Part shown: piece by piece, positions 9,455-21,900 of the stretch | How the letters are laid out: the number at the start of each line of letters is the position of its first letter | How positions within the stretch are numbered: the stretch's first letter is position 1 | Translations under genes and position numbers: made by a program | Notes under the pieces: generated by a model | Databases searched by the model: none | What the model saw: the letters and a program-made list of their open reading frames with translations, nothing else | Told to the model about the DNA's origin: nothing | Assembly: GCF_000499845.2 (NCBI RefSeq) | Contig: NC_023758.2 | Location: 40,318,108-40,382,107 of the forward strand | Length of the DNA stretch: 64,000 nt | Direction: 5' to 3' | Source of the DNA: Phaseolus vulgaris | Taxonomy: Eukaryota > Streptophyta > Magnoliopsida > Fabales > Fabaceae

Positions 9455-12400
9455 ATGTCTGCACAGAACCCCCCACATGAGCAACCCCAAGAAGATGAAG
9501 TTGGTACGTGCCATTTCCGTCTCAATTTCTGCGTTTTGATTTGCGTAACTGCTTCTCAATTTTAATCTTAATTTCATTTAATCATGTGTTTCATTTGTAA
9601 TCTTTTTCTTTTTTTCCATTTCTTGCTTCTTTGTTTTATTCAGAATCAGATCAAAACCATTCGCTGAGCAACCTGGACAAAGACGAGAAGTACGCTAAGT
9701 TGTTTTTGTTTTATAATTTGCCTTTTTCACAATCATCTCATTAAAATAGAAAATATTAATATTTGCTAATATTTATTTACAGGCATAGGGTTATAGGTTT
9801 GTCAGGATTGCAGTGTGCTGTCTGCCGAGGTAAGTCATTTGTTTTTATAAAAATAAATAAAATTAATTAATAAATAAAAAAGTATTTCTGATATTTTTTT
9901 ATTAATAACGAATAAAATTAATACATGAAGAATTACTTGTGGTGCTCCAACCATGTATAAAAGAGCATGTTATGTTCAAGGTATACTGTATATTTTCATA
10001 TGGAAAGATATATATTCTGGGAAAAAAAATAAGAGATTTCTTATATGAAAAAGTTTCAACAGCCTTTTATTCATATACTCTACACAAAAATTCAAACACT
10101 GACACTATTATAATCTTGAAATTAAACTATTAACTTCCCAATTCATAATATTCATATTTCTCTCGATCTAAACAATAATTTAAAATTTGAAACATAACAA
10201 GAAAAGAAAACTCCTAAAAGCTTAACTTATTCAAATTATATATTTAGGCATATATTTTCAAATCCTCTTATTTACAAGAGAAATAGCTTCTAAAAACTAA
10301 ACTCATAATTCTATATTTAAAGAATTAGTGACTAAATACTAAATTAGCTAAAACCTTACCCATTAGTTTTAGAAGTTGATTTCATGACTAATTCATATAC
10401 TTATTTTTTTTACAACAAAATATATTTTGATTATTTTATCAACAGAAAATTAGATAAATAAAATGGAGTAATTGAGGATACTCCAACCTATTTATACAAA
10501 AAATTCCTTGTTTGTTGTTAAGCTTCCACCTTGTAGGCCACTGTTCCCTGCACTTCTGCACCTCTTCCCAGACAGTCGATTAGCACAAATTGTTGAATTT
10601 AAAACCCTAACTACATGAGTTTGATTCATGGCAGAACACAATTTTGATAAGACTAACAATTTTCAATTTCTAAAGTAGTCTATATAATGATTGAATTGTT
10701 ATTCTCTCTAATCAGTTTCTAGTTATTGTTGTTTTTAGTGTTCAACATTCAATTTGAATTTCAAGTTTGAAATTTGATATCACTTTATGCTTGTTTTCTT
10801 CCTCTATTTTTTCTAGTAATCTTTATCATTTTCTATATTATACGAGACTACCTCTTCATTTATCCGGACCTTCTTCTTGTTCAGTGTATTTTCTCTCTTT
10901 TTAATTATTATTTTTAACTTTTTAATTATTATTATTATTAACTTCATCTTCATAGTTTTAACATTCAACCAGTGATTAATGTAGGAAGGTTATTTTTCAT
11001 TCTCTTATGAACATCAACCTTCTTCATGACATAGATATCTTTATACTCTTTTTTAGATTTTGATTCTTTTCTTATATCTTCTTCCTTTATAATCAACTTT
11101 TCTTTTATCAAATTTAAAGTCTCACTTCTTCTTTTTTCTTTTATACGAACATTAAACACTTTTAAAGAGTTTTTCTTGTAATCACATCATTTGTGTTCAA
11201 AAAGACACTTTATATCCTTTCATTATTAACAATTAAGCAATATTTAATAAATTTTTATTAATATCAAGAGATATTAAAAATTAATTTTAAATTTGAAAAG
11301 TTTTTAGTTTCAGTTGTTCCTATATAGCAATATGTTATCCATTTTAAATTCTTGCTTTGAAAATGATAAATTCATTTAGATATACGAAGAGCTCTTCAAG
11401 ATGTGTTTTATATAACTACTATTTATAAATCAACTTTTATAAATATGTTTATTGTAAAGAGTAAGGTTTGGTCTTGGATCTCATTAAAGATACCGTCAGC
11501 TAATTTTTCATTCTCTGATTGGTGTTTAGAACCCTTGGTATGTATTCAATTTAGTTTTTTTTATAAGGGTTGATCCTTGTTATTCTTTTTTATCATGTGA
11601 TAGACAGTAGGATGTCTTTTTAGTTGATATGTAGATGGAAAGGTACTTTGTGAACATCATTTTGTTGTATAAGAGTTGGACCATCCCTGAAGTGATCCCA
11701 TTTAATTTCATTGTTATTTGCTAATAAAAAAAAATCTAGTTAATCTTATGTAATCTTAGACAACTTTTTTTTTATGAGAGAGGTGCATATTTTGTCTTGT
11801 CTGCTATGTTCTAACTGAACACACTTCTAAAAAATTTATATATAGCCCTTGGAACACTGTAGACTATTATTTTTCTAGGGACAAGATGAAAATACATGTG
11901 TATTTTTGTTTTGGTTTTATTGGTTATTTTTAGTTCTTGTCCTCCCTTAACAAATCTTTGTTGTCTATTAAATCATCTTCTTTGTTCTTGTGTCCATAAG
12001 GCATTTAGCCAATATGATAGAGTGATGATACATAAATGTCTTAGTTTTGTAGAAACACAACTATGACTTCTACTTTTCTAGTTACTGTAAGATTTTTTTA
12101 TGAACAAAGAATTAAAAAAATAACTAAAATAAAAAGTTTGAAGCAAAAATAACCCTCCCTTTCCCTACATTATACAAAACCTGTAAACCTGCCAATACTA
12201 ACTTCCACATAGGCTCAGTTTCCTCTAAGATACCAATCTTGGTCTTTCTCTTACAAGTTTTGCACAACAGAAAAGGTGCCATAAAAAAATACAGCAAAAA
12301 AACATATAGTCCCTCATGTAGCATATTGAGTTGTATAACCTGTTATCTGTACCAGCACCCTTTCAAAGCTATTCCTTGTTGCTAAGATCCCCGCTTCAAT

Positions 12401-15400
12401 CCTGTGTAGAAGTTTTCTGCTCTGTTCCTTGCCTACATATGCACATCCAGCTATGGCTGTACAGTCCAAATATGTTATTACTTTTGAGCCGCATTTGCTG
12501 CTACTCTTTTTGCAATCCATAAGATTCCCTTCACTACCAGTTCTGCAGGCTGATTTGCTGCATAATTCTAGAAACATCTAGCTCTCTATCATTCAACCTG
12601 AGATTTGTTACTAGGAAAAACATGTAATTACATCCAGAATTTAGTAACATTATTTTGTATAACCTCTAGGCACTGTGACAATATTTTGAGCAATTCTATC
12701 ATTCGAAAATTTAGTAACAAGAAGCCTTGCATTGTTGATTATACCAAAAAGTTTGTGAAATTATTCTTCAATTCTTTCTGATTCCTTCATTATTTCAAAT
12801 TCTTGAATCAATTCAGCGGTTGCATCCCTTTCACTTTTTGATTTCCATGTGCCCTTGCTTTAAAACCCCGAAATTTTATTGAGTGTTTTCAGCATCATTA
12901 TTTTGTTAGCACAACCTCCGATATTGCAACAAGCAAGGTTGCTATCTTTCTTTTACTTTCTGTAGTTCCTTCTTTGTGGATTTTGATTTGAGAAAGTATC
13001 GAAGGATAAACCTTGTATTCGTATCATTTGATAGAAAACTCTATATTGTCAAATTATTATTAGACTTTTCTACAGATTCCATGATGACAGAAATCTAAGG
13101 TAAGATTTAGATAAAAATAACTTAACATTTAATTCTTTCTGGATTTAGTGTGAAATGTGATTGTAATCTTTTTCATCTATTGCAAACCTTAAAGTGTAGT
13201 CATGCTTCACATAATTGTTTTTTTTTTTAACATGCATAATGCACAAACAAATATTCCCATCAGGGTGTTTTTTTTATAAGGTATGCATCCTTGTTGTAAA
13301 ATTCACGATTTTGAATGACATACTGAACATGAATGAAAAACAATAGAAAAAAAAACACCACCTATATTTCTATTTTAGATTGTGCATTGCTTGTAGTTAT
13401 TACTTGCCAATGCACTTGTGATGCTGAATACCCTGGCCAGTGTGCGTGTGTGGAGTGAATGTGCTTCAATTTGTTGTAGAAAACAGATTGGTCTGGCCGT
13501 GCAGAAATTAAATTTAGTTTATAGAAAAAATTATATTTTTTTCTTATTTTTCTCTCATAAAATACCTAAGAAAAAACTCGTTGAAAACATGTTCATATAT
13601 TGAAGCTTTCAGAAGATTTTGTGGAATGGATACATTAATCTGGAAAGTTTTGATTCTCATACAGACAATCTATGTGACAATAAACCAACATATGATCTTT
13701 ACAAATTTACCAGTTTACAGCTTCTAATAGATTTTATGTTGACGTCTGCAAGGTTGAAATTTTATAACAATATACTGATATGTCAAATAATGCAGCATCT
13801 AAGGCATGTTTTAATTGGTTTCCCAATTTACAAGATCATATAGTAAAAGATAGTTTATTTCTTTATATGTGTAGGAATCATTCAAAATACAAGAACGCTG
13901 ATGGAATGCTTTCATAAGTTTTGCAAAGAATGCATTGAGAAATCCATACGCCTTGGGTTGGTCCACGAACTGCAATCTATGTTACTGTCTTACATATTTA
14001 GTTGGGATATCTTAGTTTATTTTTACAAGTGCTAACAAATCCAAATTGGTTTTATTGCAGTGTCAATGAATGTCCTGTTTGTCATGTTCATGTTAGTCAA
14101 TTGTCACTGAAAGAAGATCCACAATACGATGCTATAGTTTCTGCTATAGTGCCACAGATTGTCAAGTACAAAACACAGGTAATAAGATGGACATGTTGTA
14201 TATAGGATTGAAAAATGTATTTGTATGAATAAAAAACTCATGAACATGGTTTTCTGACACAGGAGGAAGTGGATCTGCTTTTGCTAGGGAAGACTAATGA
14301 TAAAGAGGTGCAACTTTGCCCAAACATTTTTCAAATGTGGATGTTTATTATAATAATATCATTGATTATTCTTGTTGCTTTACAAAGCTTGTTATGACCA
14401 AAGAAAGTAAGAGGCCTTGAATATCAAACTAGTCTTAGGTTATAATTTAAGTACTGTCACTTGAACAATAAATTTTTACATTAAGTTTATCATTTTATTC
14501 TGCTAACACCAGCAAATTTTGAACAGACTATGACCAATGTCCGTGACAACAGGGCTAGGAATAGTCGCCTCTCCAAATTTATTGATCTTCTACGTAACTC
14601 TGATGTGAAGATTGATCAGGTAATTTTTTTCTGATAACAATTGTTTAAATATTACTAGTACTGGACTTACACATATCCTCCAAGAAAGCCCATTAGTGTT
14701 TAAATGTCGGAACAACCAATGAATGTCTCTTCGACAATCTCCCATGAATCTTGAGAGAGGTTGTTAAGTTCTCTTTTCTTATACTTTTGTACTGTTGCTT
14801 GGGTATTGGTACTATTGCAATGATTTTTATGTTATTTCAGCTGGAGATTCACCTTGAGCTTGTCTCTTTGGACGAGCAAAGGGCACCAAGTTTGCAGGAA
14901 CCATATGTTGTGTGCAGGCCTAGCTGCACGGTGAAGACAGTGTGCAAGGTTGTTATCTCTCCCATGTAAGACATTTTTGTGTACTATGTTCTTATTAATT
15001 CTGATTGGATTTCTAAGTGCAGTATATTGAACGCAATGCAAAGATGCTGAGGAATCAAGTTGAATTATTCTTGATAGAAGAATCAGAAGCCAACGCTGTG
15101 AGTGGGAAGATAACAGTTGATGCAGACAAGGACAAATTGCGTGTTCTACGAGATGAAGAAACTTTGGCTGAACTATACACTCCAAATGTCACTCATTCTG
15201 CTCGTCTGGTAAATTCTACAGCCCAACCTAGAAAAAGTTTTCAATAAATATTATGTACAGAAAGTAAGCAAATAAAATATAATAATCTAATCTTCTAAGT
15301 TGAACCAATTATTTTATTTTTTTCAAAGTTTATTTTACTTTCTCAGTGTATAAGACATGATTAAATACTTTACGTTTTCCCTCTTAGTAGTGTTGCTACA

Positions 15401-15484
15401 TTGTTAGCATTCCTTCTTTTATTATCTCATTTTTTCTTCTTGAATTTGATATTTATACAGCTCCTGGGTTATAAGATGAAGTAG
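9455..15484 (+). CDS. RING1-like Polycomb E3 ubiquitin ligase (short form)
   Basis: Ten exons: 9455-9503, 9644-9689, 9783-9829, 13875-13956, 14061-14178, 14263-14307, 14527-14619, 14841-14948, 15023-15208 and 15461-15484; phases agree and give 265 residues. A C3HC4 RING finger (C43, C46, C59, H61, C64, C67, C79, C82) is split by a 4-kb intron between C46 and C59. From about residue 161 the C-terminus (LEIHLELVSLDEQ, then PYVVCRPSCTVKTVCK) matches the RAWUL domain of plant RING1 proteins. RING1 partners with BMI1-type proteins in PRC1 to ubiquitinate histone H2A in the nucleus. Arabidopsis RING1A is about twice as long, so the linker here is greatly shortened. One donor (after 9689, GTACGC) and one (after 14307, GTGCAA) are weak but keep the frame. 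Expression is not proven. Confidence 0.82.
9830..13874 (+). other. Expanded intron 3 of the first RING1-like gene
   Basis: This 4-kb intron separates the first and second zinc-ligand pairs of the RING finger; the matching intron of the neighbouring gene is only 160 bp. It holds an apparent LINE 3' end at about 11440-11735 (GATTGGTGTTTAGAACCC..; TATAAG then a run of A). On the minus strand at 12314-12577 is a protein-like stretch rich in C and S with AYVGKEQSRKLLHRIEAG, which I could not identify. The remainder is AT-rich with no signal. No open frame continues the host gene. Confidence 0.6.
11440..11735 (+). mobile_element. LINE 3'-end remnant
   Basis: Words such as TTCATTCTCTGATTGGTGTTT and GTATAAGAGTTGGACCATCCC, followed by a run of A, resemble the 3' end of the LINE at 17900-18360 in the intergenic region. 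The reading frame is broken. Orientation matches the host gene. Confidence 0.5.
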
Positions 15485-15892
15485 GGGAAGCAGATGATGA
15501 AAAAGGCCCTGAAGTATTATGTGTTTATGTGAATAATTAAACAGAACACTGAAAAATGTGTGGTTGTTTTATCCCCTTTCAATAATTTCCCCCCATGTTG
15601 AAAAATGGGCTGAACCTTTTCAGTTTCACTGAAGCAGGGATATGCAGAGACTCTGCATTTTACAGACTTCCGCTGTTTTAAACTATTTCATAAATATTTT
15701 TATATTTCATGAATATTTTACACCTAAATCTCACTCGTCCACATTTCTTTCACTACATATTATTGTCTCTTATTTCAACAATTATTCATTTCTTTAACAT
15801 TTTCCAGCCAGAAATGGATTCTTGCATTAATTACTCACTCCATCCGGTGTGCAGTAGGTGCAACAGCCATTTAAGGAACATAAATTATTATG
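15485..15892 (+). other. 3' flank of the first RING1-like gene
   Basis: Probable 3' UTR (AATAATTAAACAG, TTTCAATAATTTCC) followed by AT-rich sequence. No gene was seen. Confidence 0.4.
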
Positions 15893-16235
15893 AATACTTT
15901 AAATCTAACTCAATCTCATAAAACCGGTTTATGAAGGTGAGATTTACACCCACTTATATACTATGAAAGAGACTATATCTCTAGTCGATGTGGTCCCCTT
16001 ACGCCGCCGAGACTGTCAACTCGTGCGTGAAACTATATATTATGGGTGGTCTGATAGCGGGTGACATGATAGGCTTAACACAAATACTCACTAGGATAAG
16101 ATCGAAATAACTCTGATATCATATTACGAAATGAACTTTAAGCCTAATTCAATCCCATAAAACCGGTTCGCGGGATGAGGTTTGTATCCACTTATACTAG
16201 GAAAGACTCTAATCTTTAGTCGAGTGAGATTTCCA
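15893..16235 (-). mobile_element. TRIM-like element with two degenerate terminal repeats
   Basis: Two related blocks of about 110 bp (about 15893-16005 and 16130-16235) share CTAA-TCAAT-CCATAAAACCGGTT and the later word TCTAGTCGA / TTTAGTCGA. Between them is about 125 bp ending in CTCTGATATCATA, which on the minus strand resembles a decayed initiator-Met primer site next to a terminal repeat. Two short LTR-like blocks, a primer site and almost no interior fit a terminal-repeat retrotransposon in miniature. Sequence decay leaves the exact ends open. Confidence 0.5.
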
Positions 16236-16980
16236 ACAAAACTAGATTTTTTATAACCCTTCTGGACCAGTTAAAGAATTTTTTATCCTCCGTTCATTCT
16301 TCAAAAATAATTCTAAAGAGGTGTTAGAGATAAAAAAAATACAAGTGATTAGAAATCTATTTATTTAAAATTGTAAAATAATATTTTTAAAAATTATAAT
16401 CATTAGCATGGTTTTACCAACACTAGCTAAATTAAAGTAAAATACATCAGTTAATTAAGTTTTAATCAAAAATCAATTTAAAACTTAATGACTAATTAGT
16501 GTGAATTTAATTATTACCTGTAATAGGTTTTGAAAAGTTAATAATAGTGAATTAACCTCATTTAAAATATTTAATTAATGTGACATAGAAAAAGAATTGA
16601 CGCGTTTTTTTAATACAGAATTACGTTACATGAAGAATAGAGAAAATGATTAAATGTTAGAGATGAAGTTTATATCAACACGCATCTCAAACAATAACAC
16701 CAGAGTCAACTAGGCTAACATGTTTGTTTAGTATATGAATGAAAGCTATAGTATATACGATTTAAAAAGAGATCAAAAGTGAACATATACTTATTATTAT
16801 TGAGTAAATTATGTAATTTATAGAATTAAGTAAAACCTACATTTATTATCAAACTTGTTTTTATTTTTATTTTTCTGGTAATATCTTTTATTTTGGTAAA
16901 AATCTATTTTAATTACCAAATGCAAAAAATGAAAGATAATTTGATTTAAATAATATTGATACCATTAAAAGAAGAAAAAA
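16236..16980. other. AT-rich intergenic sequence
   Basis: No coding or structural signal recognised. Confidence 0.5.
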
Positions 16981-16984
16981 TGGT

Positions 16985-18360
16985 CAAGTAATCGCACTGG
17001 AAAACAAGGATAGATGGGTTTGGAAGTATGGCGGGTTTGTTATGTATCAGTTAAATCCGCTAAGGAGAAAGTAAGAAGGGAAAAGTTCGTGATTGTACAA
17101 TTTCTTTTGGAAGATTAAGGCTATGCCTTCAGTTTATGTCAGAGCTTGGAGGGTGTTAGAAAACAAGACTGCTACTGAGAAATGTGGGGTTGTGGTTGAA
17201 AGTAACTTATGCTGCTTGTCGGGGTGAAAGAAGCACTACAAGAAAATCATGAAATAGAAACCATTTTTTAGAGACAAAAAATAATTAGTTGTTATAATGA
17301 CTAAATTAGAGACCATAGACACAATTAGTTTTTATTATTGTTAAATGGTTTATAAATGAATGTCTAATCAGCAACCAAGGTTTTTGCTACCAATTATTTA
17401 GATTTTAAATTTGGTAGCAGAAGCCTTGGTTGTTAATTAGACACCAATTTAGAAACCATCTAACAATAATATAAACTAATTTAGAAATCAAAATTTTTTT
17501 AGTCTCTAAAATTATCTCTAATTTAGTCACTATAACAACTAATTATTTTTTGTCTCTAAAAATTGGTTTCTATTTCATGATTTGCTTGTAGTAAGGAGAC
17601 AACAAGTCATTTGTTTTTTTTGTTGTAGATTTACTTGGCTAGTTTGGAATCTTTGTTACACATGGTTAGGGTTGAGATTGATAGACCATCATGCTTTTGT
17701 TTCACATTTTATGCAGTTTAAATTGCTCGATGCACCTAGATCTGTTAATATAATTTTGGAAAATGTATGAATTGTGTTAGTAAGCGAGATTTGGAGACAT
17801 AAGAATAAACACATTTTTAAAGGGGAAGTGGTTGATCATCCAGAAATTGTCTCCCTGACTAAATTGAATGTCTGATCCTAGATAACTTCTAAAGTTCCAT
17901 CAACGTACTTTTCTTTTTCAGATTGGTGTCTTCTAACCCCCCTAGTATGTAAGTACTCGATTAAAAGTAAATGATTTTTTATAGGTTGGTCAGACTTTTA
18001 CTTTGTGTTTGTGAGGGGTGTTAGCTTTTGTTATTGTTATGAGTGGTAGGTGATCAAGATGATTTTTCCTGTTTTGAACTTTGTGCTTTGATAATTGTTT
18101 TTAATTGATGGGGTAGCTTGTTTTAGTGTAGCTTTTGTTGTACGATAAATGACTTGGTTGGTGTTATTTTTTTTAGACAATGACAAGCTTTTTAGATTTT
18201 GTTTCGCTTTAGAAAGAAATGTGTTTGACTCTTTTCTTTTGTATAAGACTTTAACTATCTCTGAAATTATCCATACTTATTTATTTTTTCTTGTTCGAAA
18301 GAAAGACGTGTTTATCTCTTTTGTTTTTGTATAAGACTTTGACCATCCATTAAGTAACTT
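16985..18360 (+). pseudogene. LINE 3' half (zinc-binding RT domain), interrupted by a MITE
   Basis: The + strand shows a broken plant LINE C-terminal region: DRWVWKYGG..YQLNPLRRK, then SLEGVRK / LENKTAT and NLCCLCGVKE before the MITE, and TTSHLFF..RFTWLVWNLCYTWLGL, SEIWRHKNKHIFKG and FSFSDWC after it. These are the landmarks of the RT-associated zinc-binding (zf-RVT) domain and of the LINE tail. Several stops and frameshifts are present. TATAAGACTTTGACCATCC near 18335 resembles a LINE 3' terminus. It lies between the RING1-like genes. Confidence 0.7.
17234..17592. mobile_element. Fold-back CACTA MITE, 359 bp
   Basis: It begins CACTACAAGAAAATCATGAA and ends with the near-exact reverse complement, TTCATGATTTGCTTGTAGT. 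The inverted match extends inward through TAGAAACCA, AGAGACAAAAAATAATTAGT and GGTAGCA / CTTGG words, so almost the whole element can fold into one hairpin centred near 17400. AAG flanks both sides (17231-17233 and 17593-17595) if the terminal G of the right end is lost. A 3-bp duplication with CACTA ends is diagnostic of the CACTA group. It interrupts the LINE zinc-binding region. Confidence 0.85.
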
Positions 18361-18785
18361 ATATTTATTTATTTTTCTTGTTTATAAAAATAAGTATGCA
18401 GAAAAAATACGTTATTTGCGGTTACATTAAAATGTGGTAAAATACTTTTTGTTGAATAAGCAATTTCATTTAATAAATGTAATATTTTATAGTTTTATTA
18501 AACCTTGTAATAAATAATTTTCTTAAATAATTGGTTTAATAACTTCAATATTTTATAGTATGTGTTAAATGTTGTAACAAATTTAATATTTTATATGATA
18601 GCCAGCAAAGATTAGTTAATATATTTGTGTATGCTTTATTAATTATATTCAATAAAGAGTTTTACTTCTCAGACAGCTCATCATAAATAAGTTTGTTTCA
18701 ATACATTTATATATGTAATAAATATATTGGTTTTTATAAAATTATTTTAATACTATTTCATTACAGAATCTCAGTTTCATAGAAA

Positions 18786-18866
18786 CTGTCCCTGATATTT
18801 TACATGTGGCGTGTTCTGATTGGCTATATTGACTTTAGGTTCAAGTCATAGTCTCACTATTTATGC
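18786..18866 (+). promoter_or_regulatory. Conserved promoter block of the second RING1-like gene
   Basis: It carries the same ordered words as 9268-9344 (CTGTCCCT, GTGGCGT-TTCTGAT-GGCT, GGTTCAAGTCA, TATTTAT), ending about 120 bp before the start codon. An upstream ATG at 18863, in another frame, opens a frame that overlaps the true start and may lower translation. Confidence 0.6.
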
Positions 18867-18987
18867 AGGTCAACGCGTTGATGAACTCTCACTTCGCCAA
18901 TTTACCCTTGTTTCGCTTGGTAACACTACAAGTTACGAAGCGTGTTAAGCTTTCATTTCGCCAAAGATTTTCATTGGAGACAAAACA

Positions 18988-21900
18988 ATGTCAGGACAGA
19001 AGCTCCCTCACGACGCTCCACCGGAGCAACACCAAGAACAAGTGCAATCTGCAAATGAAGTTGGTATGTGTCATCTTCCTCTCAATTACTGTGTCTGGAT
19101 TTGCATAACTTCTTCTATTTTAATCTGAAATTCGCTTTCTGTGAATCGCTTTTGATTTTCATTTTTTTCATGCTTCTTTGTTTTCTTCAGAATCAGATAA
19201 AAGCTCTTTATTGGGCGACGAGGACGTGTAGGTTAAGCTGATCCGTCGTTCTACGTTTCTTCAGTCATTTACTTCGCGATAAGCTGTTTTCGATTTTTTT
19301 TATCGCTTTGATTGCCTCTTGAATTTTAATGTTCATTTGTTTTCTGCCTTGGAATGGTTCGTTTTGTGTTTATGGTTTTCCGTGTTGTGTTTCAGTTGCA
19401 TTTTAAAGCTTTTGTAGTTTTCGCATGTTTTTATGAGTGATGCACACGTAGTCTCGTGTTTTTTTATTTTGGCGGTGGATGATTGATTGTAATGAGTAAA
19501 GCCAACAAAACCTAAATAATCTCTCCCTAAAATTATTGCAAAACAATGAGAGGACATAGATAAGCGCAAAACTAAGCATTTCTTCCATCTTGCACCAAGA
19601 CTCCAAGACATATATTTTCATCACAAAAAGCCACAAGAACAAAAAAACTTTATTTTTTAGTTCTAAAAAGAAGATATCACACCGGTTGGTCATTGCACCG
19701 GTGTAATATATGTCAAATATTTACAAAAAGTCACTGCATTTTTATTTACATCGGTTCTTAACCGACTTAATATATCATTGTAAAATACATTTTCTGCACT
19801 AATGTTTATATTTATTTATTTTTCTTTACTAATAAAAAAATAATAGGAACTTAAACCAACTAGGGTTGGTAATGCGGGCTGGTCCACCACACATAGGCCT
19901 GCCTCGCACTTGGTCCGCAAAAAATGGGTTGGATTGGTCCACAAAAAGTGGGTCGGGTTGGTCTGTCCCGCATAGAATCTGCAGACTAATTTTTGTAGCC
20001 CGCCTCGCATAAGGGTTGGCCCACCGGCCTGCGGGCCAACCCGCATAAGAAATATTTAAAAAAAAATTAAATTAAATAAAAACTTTGAATTTTTATTATT
20101 TAGATGCATTAGATAAATGGTCTCATAATATTATTTTCACGAGACATGCGTAGTAAGATGTTATTAAAATTTTCGGAATGTGAAATATGAGGTTACATGA
20201 AGAAAATATGGAGGTGTAAAAAATATTTCTACATATTAAAGTTATGCGGGTCAATCTGTCCCGCTCCGCTCTTGGCCTACGTAGGCTGCGAGTTATGCGG
20301 GACGAGCCTAAGCAGACCAACGAGTTGAAATAAGCAACATGTCTTGCGTTTATTTTTTAGCGGGTCACGGGTCACGGGTCGCGGACCGCCCTGCACGACC
20401 CGTCCCACTTTGTCACCCACCCCTAGAACCAACATAATGCTGAACTTTTCTTCACCCTACCTAGAATGCAATTATATCATGATGCTATAATTGTCATGTT
20501 ATTACTTTGAGTTAGGTACACCTTATCACTGAACTAAGTATTTGTATAAGGGTTGAGACACCTCTTAAGTGTCTCCTTTTAATTCATTTAAATTTTTGTC
20601 GACAAAAAAAATATCATGAAGCTATCAAAGTAAAATAAAAACACATGTATAATTTGAAAATATGCTTTACTTTTACAGAATTTATGTAAAATCCTTTTTT
20701 TAACAAGGATGTTATTTTGTTTAGCATGAACTTACTTATTGCCTTTCTATATGGATTAAAACACTTATAATATTTTTTATTTAATATTTTTTTTTATAAA
20801 GAAACTTATTCATTGGAAAGAATTTTATCTTTCTTGTATAAATTACATCAACTTGACACTAGGTTCTGTTTGGGTATACCAACCTTTTCAAATTAAAATC
20901 TAATGACATTTGGGTATTCTTTGCTAAGCTCATATATAATGTGAAACATGCATAGTAATATGTTCTTAACTCAGATATATACCTAGGCAAAATATCTTAA
21001 CTTTATGGTGAAATTACTTACAATTACTCTTATCTTCACATGAACAAAGTTATATATGTATATATCAGAAATTAGCCAAATCGTTTGAAAGTAATTTTTT
21101 TTCAGAACATTTTGTTTCTCTCTCTTTTTTTCCTATTTCTAGGATGACCATTTTTATTAATTGAATCAATAAAATATAGATGGACTATATTTGTTAAGGG
21201 GCTTTTAATTTCTCGCATAATACATTGACGTAAAGGACTTTAGAATTGAGAATGATCATCTCCATAAAAGATTAAATAATTACGTTTTTCACTATCATTT
21301 TCTTGGTGTTTATTCGCAGATGTGTGGAAATAAACTTGCCTGATATAAGCGAAAATCTGCAGTGTCCTATCTGTTTAGGTATGAAATTATTTAATTATTT
21401 TTTAATTATTAACTTATTGCTCTTGAACATGCTATACTGTATGTTTTCATGGATGAACTTTTTCTGAGAATGTTTGATTTGATTCCCCTAATTACGAAAT
21501 CATATAGTTAAAAATTGTTGATTTGATTACATGTGAAGGCGTAATTCGAAACACCAAAGCTGTTATGGAATGCTTGCATCGCTTTTGCGGAGAGTGCATT
21601 GAGAAATCCATACGCCTTTGGTTAGTCCTCAAGCTTCCAACGAATAGGTTATTATCTCTCAGAATTTTGTTGGGACAGTCCTGTGATAGTATTTGGATTG
21701 GTTTGACTGCAGTAAGAACGAATGCCCAGTTTGTTGTGAACATATTCCAGGCGGATGCACACTAGGGGATGACCTTATTTATGATCATCTCATTTCTATT
21801 ATCCATCCAGATATTGACAAGTACGAGGAGGAGGTAACCTAACATTTTAAATCTTGGATTCTGAAATGCATTCATGTCAATTACTAATTCATCTTCATGT

